Shown: positions 1-6,000, counted from the first letter of the stretch. The stretch: DNA of 7,166 nucleotides from an uncultured Clostridia bacterium (GCA_946620335.1 CAMONF010000119.1:1-7166); one strand, 5' to 3'. Notes: a model not told the origin generated them from the sequence alone. Numbers and translations: made by a program.

Positions 1-1484
1 ATGACCCAGAAGAAAATGATATCATAGCCCGTGACCAGGACGTCCGTCGGATAGAAATACTCCATCTCGGGAGTCTTCTCCGGCCAACCCAGGGTCGAGA
101 AGGGCCAGAGGGCGGAGGAGAACCAGGTGTCCAGGGTGTCCGGATCCTGGGTCAGGTGCGTGCAGCCGCACTTGGGGCAGACAGTCGGCGCCGTGCGGGA
201 GACGACCATCTCGCCGCACTCGTCGCAGTAGTAGGCCGGGATCCTGTGGCCCCACCACAGCTGTCTGGAAATGCACCAGTCACGGATGTTCTCCAGCCAG
301 TTGAGGTAGATCTTGTCGAACCTCTCCGGCACGAAGGTCAGGTCGCCGTTCCTGATGGCCTCGATGGCCGGCTTGGCCATCTCCTCCATCTTCACGAACC
401 ACTGGGGCTTGACCATGGGCTCGACCGTGGTCTTGCAGCGGTCATGGGTGCCGACAGCATGGGTATGGGGAACGACCTTGACAAGGAGGCCCATGGCATC
501 CAGGTCAGCGACCATCTGCTTTCTGGCCTCGTAGCGGTCCATGCCGGTGTACTTGCCGCAGAGGCCGTTCATGGTGCCGTCGTCGTTCAGGATGTTGATC
601 TCCTCGAGGTCGTGGCGCTTGCCCACCTCGAAGTCGTTGGGGTCGTGGGCCGGGGTGATCTTCACGCAGCCGGTCCCGAATTCCTTGTCGACGTACTCGT
701 CGGTGATGACCGGGATCTGGCGGCCCGTGAGGGGCAGCTCCAGCATCTTGCCGACGATGTCCTTGTAGCGCTCGTCCTCCGGGTTCACGGCGACGGCCGT
801 ATCGCCCAGAAGGGGCTCCGGACGGGTCGTGGCGATCTCGACGAAGCGGCCGGGCTCGCCCACCACCGGATAATTGATATGCCAGAAGAAGCCGTTCTGG
901 TCCTCATGGATGACCTCGGCGTCGGAGATGGAGGTCTTGCAGAAGGGGCACCAGTTGATGATGCGGGAGCCCTTGTAGATGTAGCCCTTCTCATAGAGCT
1001 TCATGAAGACTTCCTGCACGGCGTTGGAGCAACCTTCGTCCATGGTGAAGCGCTCGCGCTCCCAGTCGGCGGAGGAGCCCAGCTTGTGGAGCTGGTTGAC
1101 GATCCTTGTGCCGTACTCCTTGCGCCACTCCCAGCAGTGCTCCAGGAATTTCTCGCGGCCGATCTCGTTCTTGTCGATGCCTTTATTTTTCAGATAGTCA
1201 ATGACCTTGACCTCGGTGGCGATGGCGGCGTGGTCCGTGCCCGGCTGCCACAGGGCTTCGTAGCCCTCCATCCGGCGATAGCGTATCAGGATGTCCTGGA
1301 GGGTGTTGTCCAGGGCATGGCCCATGTGGAGCTGACCGGTGATGTTGGGCGGCGGCATGACGATGGTGAAGGGCTTCTTGTCCGGGTTCACCTCAGCGTG
1401 AAAATAACCGTTGTCCAGCCACTTCTGATAGAGTCTGTCCTCCAGGCCCTTCGGGTCGTATGTCTTGGCAAGTTCCTTTTTCAT
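1..1484 (-). CDS. valS: Valyl-tRNA synthetase, N-terminal part (C-terminus cut by window edge)
   Basis: This class I enzyme charges tRNA-Val with valine in the cytoplasm and hydrolyses mischarged Thr-tRNA-Val. The 494 complete codons seen cover about the first half of a protein that is usually near 880 residues. The nucleotide-binding HIGH motif is HMGH at residues 53-56, preceded by PPPNITG. WERERFTMDEG lies at 140-150. The CP1 editing domain includes TTRPEP at 219-224 and GTGCVKITPAHD at about 270-281. DWCISRQLWWGHRIPAYY lies at 402-419, and cysteine pairs at 179/182, 420/423 and 436/439 look like zinc ligands. The visible part ends at GYDIIFFWV, so KMSKS, the anticodon-binding domain and the C-terminal coiled coil are outside. 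The ATG at 1484 has GGAGGAG (1493-1499) eight bases upstream. Oddity: Pro224 replaces the threonine usual at the end of TTRPET. Identification is secure. Confidence 0.97.
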   Translation of the reverse strand, partial: MKKELAKTYDPKGLEDRLYQKWLDNGYFHAEVNPDKKPFTIVMPPPNITGQLHMGHALDNTLQDILIRYRRMEGYEALWQPGTDHAAIATEVKVIDYLKNKGIDKNEIGREKFLEHCWEWRKEYGTRIVNQLHKLGSSADWERERFTMDEGCSNAVQEVFMKLYEKGYIYKGSRIINWCPFCKTSISDAEVIHEDQNGFFWHINYPVVGEPGRFVEIATTRPEPLLGDTAVAVNPEDERYKDIVGKMLELPLTGRQIPVITDEYVDKEFGTGCVKITPAHDPNDFEVGKRHDLEEINILNDDGTMNGLCGKYTGMDRYEARKQMVADLDAMGLLVKVVPHTHAVGTHDRCKTTVEPMVKPQWFVKMEEMAKPAIEAIRNGDLTFVPERFDKIYLNWLENIRDWCISRQLWWGHRIPAYYCDECGEMVVSRTAPTVCPKCGCTHLTQDPDTLDTWFSSALWPFSTLGWPEKTPEMEYFYPTDVLVTGYDIIFFWV

Positions 1485-1578
1485 ATAAGTGTCTCCTCCG
1501 GCGCCGGACTCTCGATCAGGCCGGCCCTGCTTTCATTTTTGCGAAATCAAATGAACGCCTGCGGCGTATGCATTTTAA

Positions 1579-1607
1579 AGAATACTCAAAAATGGGGGGA
1601 CATGCAA
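1579..1607 (-). promoter_or_regulatory. Possible valS promoter
   Basis: On the minus strand a -35-like TTGCAT (1602-1607) is separated by 17 bases from a -10-like TATTCT (1579-1584). It would give a valS leader of about 90 nt. Both boxes match consensus only partly. No T-box leader signature (AGGGTGGNACCGCG) is visible between here and the valS start, so no amino-acid-responsive control of valS can be claimed. Confidence 0.3.
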
Positions 1608-1657
1608 GAGTGGATTGGAAAAAAGTGGGGTTTTCTACTACATGGAGAGCATGGAGG

Positions 1658-1746
1658 GACAAAACTGGGAATGAGGGACGGTTCCTTTTCCCACTTTCGC
1701 TTCACGAAAGTGGGAAAAGGAACCGTCCCTCATTCCCAGTTTTGTC
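1658..1746. repeat. Perfect 42-bp inverted repeat, hairpin element copy 1
   Basis: Arms 1658-1699 and 1705-1746 are perfect reverse complements over 42 bp, with a five-base loop (CTTCA). The ends are GACAAAACTGGGAAT and the arm core is GAGGGACGGTTCC, followed by TTTTCCCACTTTCG. It lies between telA and valS, downstream of telA and upstream of valS, both on the minus strand. A transcript reading through telA would fold into a very stable hairpin, which could end transcription, protect the 3' end or act as an RNase III target. No classical U-tract follows. Its recurrence in the window marks it as a dispersed REP/MITE-like element rather than a simple terminator. Confidence 0.9.
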
Positions 1747-1756
1747 GGCTCTTCCT

Positions 1757-1831
1757 TGGGAATCAGGGACGGTTCCTTTTCCCACTTTTCGTTTCACGAA
1801 AAGTGGGAAAAGGAACCGTCCCTGATTCCCA
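1757..1831. repeat. Perfect 35-bp inverted repeat, hairpin element copy 2
   Basis: Arms 1757-1791 and 1797-1831 are perfect reverse complements over 35 bp, with a five-base loop (TTTCA). The arm sequence matches copy 1 except for CAGGGACGG instead of GAGGGACGG and one extra T near the loop. The right flank continues with the family end CAGTTTTGTC (1831-1839), while the matching left end is lost or diverged, so the left arm is slightly shortened. It starts 26 bases downstream of the telA stop codon and could serve as the telA terminator or as an mRNA-stabilising hairpin. Only ten bases (1747-1756) separate it from copy 1. Confidence 0.9.
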
Positions 1832-1857
1832 GTTTTGTCCTTGACTCTCAGTTTATA

Positions 1858-3078
1858 TCAATAAGGCCTGGAAGCCTCGTTCCTGACGCCCAGGAGCTTG
1901 TCCTTGAGCTCGGTCTCGAGACGGCCGAGTTCAGCCTCCGCCTCTCTTCTCTTCTGTCTGCCCTCGCTCTGGATTCGGGCTACCTCATCGAGGGTGGCGA
2001 TGAGGGATTCGTTGGTCTTCTTGAGTGTCTCGATATCGACGATGCCCCGCTCGGCGGCCTGGGCGGTCTCGATGGTGGCGGTCTTGAGCTTCTCGGCGTT
2101 AGCGTTGAGGAGCTTGTTGGTCATATCGGTGACCGCTGCCTCGGCGCGGGCTGCCTTGGCGGAGTCCTCGATGCCCAGGGCCAGGACCATCTGGTTCTTC
2201 CACAGCGGGATGGTGTTGGTCAGGGTGGACTGGATCTTCTCCACCATCATGTTGTCGGAGTTCTGGATCAGGCGAATCTGGGGAGCCGTCTGGATGGCGA
2301 TCATGCGGGTCAGCTCCAGGTCGTGGATCTTGCGCTCGAACCTGGTCAGCTGGTCCTCGAGGTCTCTTGCCACCTGGGCGTCCTCGGGAAGGTTGGAGGC
2401 CTGGGCCTTGGCCCTGGCCTGGGCCAGCTCGTTATTTTCAAAATCGACCATGCGGCGCTTGCCGGCTAAGATGTACATGGTCAGCTCCTTGTAGTAGAGG
2501 AGGTTCTGGGCGTACATCTTGTCAAGCATGGTGACGTCCTTCATGAGCTTGACCTGGTGCTTCTTCAGGGCGTCAGCCACCTGGTTGACGTTGCCGTTGA
2601 CCTTGTCGTACTTCTGCTTGAGCTCGCCCACGTCGCGGCCCTTCTTCTTGAAGAAGCCGAAGATGCCCTTGTCCTTCTCGTCCTCGTCGGGGTTGAACTC
2701 CTTGAGGTCTGTGACCACGCCGGCCAGCAGGTCGCCGACCTCGCCCAGGTCCCGGGTGCGGACCGCATCCAGCTGGGTGTCGGAGAACTGGGACATCTTG
2801 GTCTGGACGCCGGCGCCGTAGTTCAAAATGGAGGCGGTGTCGTTCAGGTTGATCTGCTTGGAGAAGGCTGCCACCTGCTTCTTCTCGGCCTCCGAGAGGA
2901 TGCTGTCGTCGATGACGGCCGTCTGGGGCTTGGGCGCAGGCTGGGGGGCCGGCTTCTCTTCCTCGACCGCGGGCTCGCCGAATACCAAAGTGGGAACCTC
3001 CTCCGTGGGAAGGGCCTGGCTCGCCATGGCTGCCTGGTTGAGCTCGTCGGTGATTTCGTTAAGGTTCAGTTCATCCAT
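1858..3078 (-). CDS. telA: TelA-family toxic anion resistance protein
   Basis: This is a 406-residue cytosolic, mostly helical protein of the TelA family (PF05816). Family members are associated with tellurite and toxic-anion resistance and, in Listeria, with tolerance of cell-wall antimicrobials; the biochemical activity is unknown. Residues 1-55 form an acidic and Pro/Ala-rich linker. The family core runs from about 60 to 400, with GIFGFFKKKGRD at 138-149 and the characteristic QTAPQIRLIQNSDN at 263-276, followed by PLWKNQM at 291-297. The C-terminal helices (about 340-396) are highly charged and probably coiled coil. The start chosen is the ATG at 3078, because AAGGAGG (3087-3093) lies eight bases upstream. 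An in-frame TTG at 3099 would put that site inside the gene. It lies downstream of the xpaC homologue, the same pairing as Bacillus subtilis xpaC-yaaN, but 319 bp away with its own promoter. Confidence 0.93.
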   Translation of the reverse strand: MDELNLNEITDELNQAAMASQALPTEEVPTLVFGEPAVEEEKPAPQPAPKPQTAVIDDSILSEAEKKQVAAFSKQINLNDTASILNYGAGVQTKMSQFSDTQLDAVRTRDLGEVGDLLAGVVTDLKEFNPDEDEKDKGIFGFFKKKGRDVGELKQKYDKVNGNVNQVADALKKHQVKLMKDVTMLDKMYAQNLLYYKELTMYILAGKRRMVDFENNELAQARAKAQASNLPEDAQVARDLEDQLTRFERKIHDLELTRMIAIQTAPQIRLIQNSDNMMVEKIQSTLTNTIPLWKNQMVLALGIEDSAKAARAEAAVTDMTNKLLNANAEKLKTATIETAQAAERGIVDIETLKKTNESLIATLDEVARIQSEGRQKRREAEAELGRLETELKDKLLGVRNEASRPY

Positions 3079-3086
3079 TTCCGTGT

Positions 3087-3093
3087 CCTCCTT
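3087..3093 (-). promoter_or_regulatory. Ribosome binding site fixing the telA start
   Basis: AAGGAGG on the minus strand lies eight bases upstream of the ATG at 3078. It overlaps the first codons of the longer frame beginning with TTG at 3099, which has no comparable site, so the shorter 406-residue form is preferred. Confidence 0.85.
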
Positions 3094-3126
3094 GGCCAAA
3101 CGCCTGCATTTTTATGGAAAGTCTCT

Positions 3127-3188
3127 GCCGGCGGCCGCCGGCGGTTTCCTGGCTTTTCAGTCACATCCGCCGGCAAAACACCGGCTTC
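3127..3188 (-). promoter_or_regulatory. Structured GC-rich 5' leader of telA with alternative hairpins
   Basis: On the minus strand the leader starts at about the predicted transcription start (near 3186). GCCGG (3185-3181) can pair with CCGGC (3173-3169) across a seven-base loop. Alternatively GCCGGCGG (3174-3167) can pair with CCGCCGGC (3144-3137) across 22 bases. The two pairings share the same segment and exclude each other. A perfect 16-bp palindrome, 3127-3142, adds a third competing arm. GAAGCCGGTG and AGCCAGGAAACC (3154-3143) resemble pieces of cobalamin riboswitches, but the spacing is far too short for a standard one. The structure is visible; its regulatory role is inferred. Confidence 0.4.
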
Positions 3189-3192
3189 TTTC

Positions 3193-3221
3193 ATTATAAT
3201 ATCACTTGTCTTCCGTGAAAA
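3193..3221 (-). promoter_or_regulatory. telA promoter
   Basis: On the minus strand a consensus -10 TATAAT (3193-3198) lies 17 bases downstream of a -35-like TTTTCA (3216-3221, four of six matches). Transcription would begin near 3186 and give a leader of about 108 nt before the telA ATG. It shows that telA can be expressed apart from the upstream xpaC homologue. Confidence 0.7.
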
Positions 3222-3270
3222 GATAATCTTTGTGAAGAATCGGTGTCCGGGAGAGGCGAGCGCTGCCGCT

Positions 3271-3418
3271 GTCCTCTCCGGCGTCCTCAGGACCTGAGCG
3301 CGATGCCGGTCTCTGCGACGGCCTCAGAACTTGAGCACGATGCCAGGCTCTCCGGCGGCACCAGGACCTGAGCGCGATGCCGATCTCTGTGACGGCCTCA
3401 GAACTTGAGCACGATGCC
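3271..3418. repeat. Four tandem 37-bp repeats (ABAB) overlapping the xpaC 3' end
   Basis: Read on the minus strand, four 37-bp units (3418-3382, 3381-3345, 3344-3308, 3307-3271) each begin GGCATCG(T/C)GCTCA(A/G)GT(T/C)CTG. Units 1 and 3 match closely (35 of 37), as do units 2 and 4, so the array has a 74-bp higher-order period. Segments 3288-3344 and 3362-3418 agree at 55 of 57 positions. Unit 1 encodes the last codons and stop of the xpaC homologue (GIVLKF-stop), and unit 3 would encode the same tail again. Unit 4 contains the near-palindrome CTCAGGTCCTGAG. No spacers separate the units, so this is not CRISPR. Confidence 0.9.
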
Positions 3419-5095
3419 CTCGCCCTCCCCCTCGTCAGGGGCCACGAAGTCGTCGCCCAGTTCTTCGCCTCCCAGGGTCATCTGGATCGGCTTATCCTCC
3501 GCGGCGTCGATCTCCTGCTGCAGCTCGTCAAGGGTCTCACTGGTCTCCATCTGGGCCTGCTGGGCCTCCTGCCGGCGCCGGTAGGCCTCCATCTCGTCGG
3601 GCGTCAGGCCGTCCTGCTGCATCATGGTCTTCATGACGGAGATATCCGCCGAAACGTCCATGGCCTGCTCAGCGAAGAAGCTGTCCAAAAGCTTTTCGAA
3701 GGCGTCGTTGATGGTGTCCAGAGAGCCCGCGATCTCCCGCTTGGCCGTGGTGATGTTGTCTCCGGCCAGGACCTGGCGGTCCAGTTCCTCGTAGGCCGTG
3801 AGTAGCTTGGTGGTGGTGGGCAGATAATAGTCCATGAACATGTTGAGCCGGCCTGCCAGCTCGGGTCTGCGGCGGACCTCCTCGAAGATCTTGGTCACGA
3901 TATCGGCCATGCGGTCCAGCTTGCCGGAAATGAGGGCATCCGGAATGGCGTCGTTGGACTTGTGGATCTGGGCGATGTATTCATTTCCCCGGTCCAGGAG
4001 TTCCTTGACTTCCTCGGGGATGGAGCCCTCCGCCTTGGCCTTCTCGGCCTCCACCCGCCTTGCCTCGGCGGCGCCCTGCTCGGCGTTCAGATACTGCATA
4101 TAGAGCTCGTCCGTGGCGATAAAGGTGGTCTCCTTCTCGTCGAAGTGGCCCTGCTTGAAGCAGCCGTCTTTGGTCAGCTCCTTGAGTTCGGCGATGGCCT
4201 TGTCCTTGCTGATGCCGGCAGCCTCGCCCAGCTCCTCGGTGGTGGCGTATTTGTTTTTCTTGAGCTTCTTCCGGAAGGAAATGAAGTGGCGGATCAGCTT
4301 GCTCTTGCGGAAGCCCATCCCGCCCAGCACGCCGAAGAAGGCTGTGAGAACGCCCAGGATGGCGACCAGGGTAAAGCCCCCGCTCCCGAGAAGACCGAAG
4401 AGAATGCCCATGAGGGTGGTGACGCCGAAAATGACAGCCATCCCGACGCCGAAGACGCCCTGGGCGATGCCGGCGGCCTGGCCGGCCGGGGCCTTGAAGT
4501 ACTCGTCCTCCTTGAGCCACTCATTCTGCGGCATACGGGACTCCGCCGCAGTCCTGGCATAGGCCGGCTTCTCCATGTGGCCGCCCTGGTACTGCCGGGA
4601 AGGGCCCTGGGCATTGGAGTAGGTCTGGGTGTTCCTCTGGCGGTTGCTGTAGGTTCCCTGCCCGTACTGGCCGTTCCGACTTCCACTGTAGGTCCCCTGG
4701 CCATACTGCCCGTTCTGGCGGTTCCCGCCGTAAGTCCCCTGGCCGTTCTGGCGGTTCCCGCCGTAGGTCCCCTGGCCGTTCTGGCGATTCCCGCCGTAAG
4801 TCCCGCGCTGTCCGTAGGTCGGCTCTCCGGCGTTGTAACCGTTCCGGCCGTACTGGTCTCTGCCGTAATTACCGCGCTGCCCGTTCCGGTAGTTGTTCCG
4901 GTAATTGTTGGCCGAGTAGCGGTTCTCCGTGTGGCCGGCGTTGTAATTCCCGTTCCAGAATTCCCGGGCGCCCGAAGAGAAATCCCGGGTCTGCCGCTTG
5001 ACCTCGTCGCTGAGGCCGGAGAAGTCTCCGGTGGCCACAGCGCGGTCTACGGCGTCCAGCACCTCGTCCACACAGTCAAGTATATTCTTAGCCAT
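3398..5095 (-). CDS. xpaC: XpaC-family membrane protein with Asn/Tyr/Gly/Gln-rich N-terminal repeat domain
   Basis: This 565-residue protein has an XpaC-like C-terminal half (5-bromo-4-chloroindolyl phosphate hydrolysis family, PF10112); the true function of the family is unknown. Residues 1-45 form a charged helical segment (DCVDEVLDAVDRAV). Residues 48-172 are low complexity, rich in N, Y, G, Q and R, with three exact GTYGGNRQNGQ repeats at 98-130 and looser copies to 150. Two membrane helices lie at about 211-236 and 240-262. A winged-helix-like segment follows at about 280-335 (YATTEELGEAAGISKDKAIA). The XpaC core is at about 370-500, with FMDYYLPTTTKLL at 420-432 and MDVSADISVMKTM at 479-491. 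The tail is acidic. The ATG at 5095 has GGAGGA (5101-5106) just upstream. It is 42 bp after the second transporter gene and probably co-transcribed with it; telA follows. The fold assignment is firm, the enzymatic name is not. Confidence 0.88.
   Translation of the reverse strand: MAKNILDCVDEVLDAVDRAVATGDFSGLSDEVKRQTRDFSSGAREFWNGNYNAGHTENRYSANNYRNNYRNGQRGNYGRDQYGRNGYNAGEPTYGQRGTYGGNRQNGQGTYGGNRQNGQGTYGGNRQNGQYGQGTYSGSRNGQYGQGTYSNRQRNTQTYSNAQGPSRQYQGGHMEKPAYARTAAESRMPQNEWLKEDEYFKAPAGQAAGIAQGVFGVGMAVIFGVTTLMGILFGLLGSGGFTLVAILGVLTAFFGVLGGMGFRKSKLIRHFISFRKKLKKNKYATTEELGEAAGISKDKAIAELKELTKDGCFKQGHFDEKETTFIATDELYMQYLNAEQGAAEARRVEAEKAKAEGSIPEEVKELLDRGNEYIAQIHKSNDAIPDALISGKLDRMADIVTKIFEEVRRRPELAGRLNMFMDYYLPTTTKLLTAYEELDRQVLAGDNITTAKREIAGSLDTINDAFEKLLDSFFAEQAMDVSADISVMKTMMQQDGLTPDEMEAYRRRQEAQQAQMETSETLDELQQEIDAAEDKPIQMTLGGEELGDDFVAPDEGEGEGIVLKF
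4646..4804 (-). repeat. In-frame 33-bp tandem repeats within xpaC
   Basis: Positions 4706-4804 contain three 33-bp units, each encoding GTYGGNRQNGQ (residues 98-130). Two looser units, YGQGTYSGSRNGQ and YGQGTYSNRQ, follow down to 4646. The unit length is a multiple of three, so gain or loss of copies would change protein length without a frameshift. The near identity of the DNA copies suggests recent expansion by slippage or unequal recombination. Confidence 0.88.
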
Positions 5096-5137
5096 TTTTA
5101 TCCTCCATCAGACGGCCTGGGCCGGATCTGTTTTCAT

Positions 5138-5551
5138 TTAACCCAAAAAAGAGAGGATATCCCTCTCGAGGAAGGCCAGGGCCGGGGAAATGTCCGACCA
5201 GCCTATGTAAAAGATGGCGATGCCCAGGAAAATGAGGACATTGCCCAGCACCTTGTTCTTAGTAATCGCTTCCTTAAAGAATACACCGCTCAGCACCACC
5301 ACCCAGATGTTGCCGGTGGACTCCATGATGGGCCCGTTCTTGTACTGGACCCCCTTGGAGTAGGCGAAAATGTTGAGGAACATGCCCACGAACATGAGGC
5401 CGTAGCCGCCGATCACGTAAGGGTTCAGATATTCAAAAATCCAGTTCTTGTGGGGCTTGCCCGCGCTCTTCTTGAGGAGTACCTGGGCGAAGGAGGCCAC
5501 CGTCGCGCTGATGGCTATGATCAAAATCCAGGGATTAAAATTATGCAGCAT
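5138..5551 (-). CDS. Small four-helix DMT/EamA-type membrane protein, second of a pair
   Basis: This 137-residue hydrophobic protein has four likely membrane helices (about 8-27, 44-64, 75-93 and 99-118), the size of a half EamA unit or an SMR/ArnE-type subunit. SFAQVLLKKSAG at 20-31 resembles the first helix end of ArnE-like and SMR proteins. FFKEAIT at 91-97 followed by a VLGNVLIFLGI helix is the EamA repeat ending, and it parallels the upstream gene. The start overlaps the end of that gene by 11 bases and has no strong ribosome binding site, so translation is probably coupled. The two products likely form a heterodimer exporting or flipping a small or lipid-linked substrate; the substrate is unknown. 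A C-terminal tail of about 19 residues extends beyond the last helix. xpaC follows after 42 bp. Confidence 0.8.
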   Translation of the reverse strand: MLHNFNPWILIIAISATVASFAQVLLKKSAGKPHKNWIFEYLNPYVIGGYGLMFVGMFLNIFAYSKGVQYKNGPIMESTGNIWVVVLSGVFFKEAITKNKVLGNVLIFLGIAIFYIGWSDISPALAFLERDILSFLG

Positions 5552-5921
5552 CTCTGTTCACCACCATGATTCCCGCAAAGATGACCAGAACGCCCAGGAC
5601 GTTGGCCACCGTGATGTGCTCTTTAAAAATGAAGACCGCCCAGACCATGGACCAGAAGATGGCGGTCGCCCGGTTGGCGTAGGCGATGGAGAGGTCCACC
5701 CGCTTGATGATCTGCTGCCAGTAGATGGCGTACAGGCCCAGGCAGAAGACCTCGAGGCCCAGCCAGAAGATCCACATGAGGGACATGGCCGGATGACGGG
5801 AGGTCATCTTGGCGCAGATGGACGAGGAGGTGTAGAGAATCACGCCCAGCTGAATGAGGATGAGGAGCTTGATGGAAAGTTTTCCTCCCCCGGCAGGGCT
5901 TTTATTTTCCGAATCTTTCAT
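5541..5921 (-). CDS. Small four-helix DMT/EamA-type membrane protein, first of a pair
   Basis: This 126-residue membrane protein has four probable helices: about 17-37, 47-70, 77-99 and 104-121. IFKEHIT at 98-104 followed by the VANVLGVLVIFAGI helix is an EamA-type repeat ending shared with the next gene, so the two are paralogues. The membrane-embedded glutamate of typical SMR pumps in helix 1 is not present; the nearest buried acid is Glu57 in helix 2. This argues against a simple EmrE-like proton-coupled drug pump. The ATG at 5921 has only a weak AAAGG upstream. It is the first gene of the probable operon, starting about 50 bases after a good promoter. Possible roles are flipping of a lipid-linked sugar (ArnE/F-like) or metabolite export; neither is proven by sequence. 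Confidence 0.8.
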   Translation of the reverse strand: MKDSENKSPAGGGKLSIKLLILIQLGVILYTSSSICAKMTSRHPAMSLMWIFWLGLEVFCLGLYAIYWQQIIKRVDLSIAYANRATAIFWSMVWAVFIFKEHITVANVLGVLVIFAGIMVVNRDAA

Positions 5922-5971
5922 GAAACAGCCTTTCTTTTCCGAAATGCGGCACCAAAAAATGCCCGATTTTT

Positions 5972-6000
5972 ATTATAGCATACATACATGGCTTTGCTAA
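5972..6000 (-). promoter_or_regulatory. Promoter of the transporter-pair/xpaC operon
   Basis: On the minus strand TTAGCA (5995-6000, four of six consensus matches) lies 17 bases upstream of a perfect TATAAT (5972-5977). TG sits one base before the -10 box, as in extended -10 promoters. It drives the first membrane-protein gene with a leader of about 45 nt. Confidence 0.72.

Noticed and set aside
1485..1657. T-box riboswitch upstream of valS
   Set aside because: No T-box sequence, specifier stem or terminator/antiterminator pair is seen on the minus strand; only a weak promoter and unremarkable leader are present.
156..1844. Plus-strand open frame of 562 codons opposite valS
   Set aside because: It is the antisense of a clear valS gene in GC-rich DNA, has no ribosome binding site, and its product is a Leu/Val/Asp/Gly/His-rich sequence of no known family. 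Its end runs through the hairpin repeats.
1756..2469. Plus-strand frame opposite telA
   Set aside because: It begins in a hairpin repeat and runs antisense to TelA; the product is low complexity and unlike any family.
3079..3099. Longer telA start at TTG 3099
   Set aside because: The strong AAGGAGG at 3087-3093 would lie within the coding region, and it is ideally spaced from the ATG at 3078.
3271..3418. CRISPR array
   Set aside because: The 37-bp units are directly joined with no unique spacers, and part of the array is coding.
3962..5569. Plus-strand open frame of 535 codons opposite xpaC and the second transporter gene
   Set aside because: It is a mirror of the real minus-strand genes, with compositional runs dictated by their codons and no start signals.
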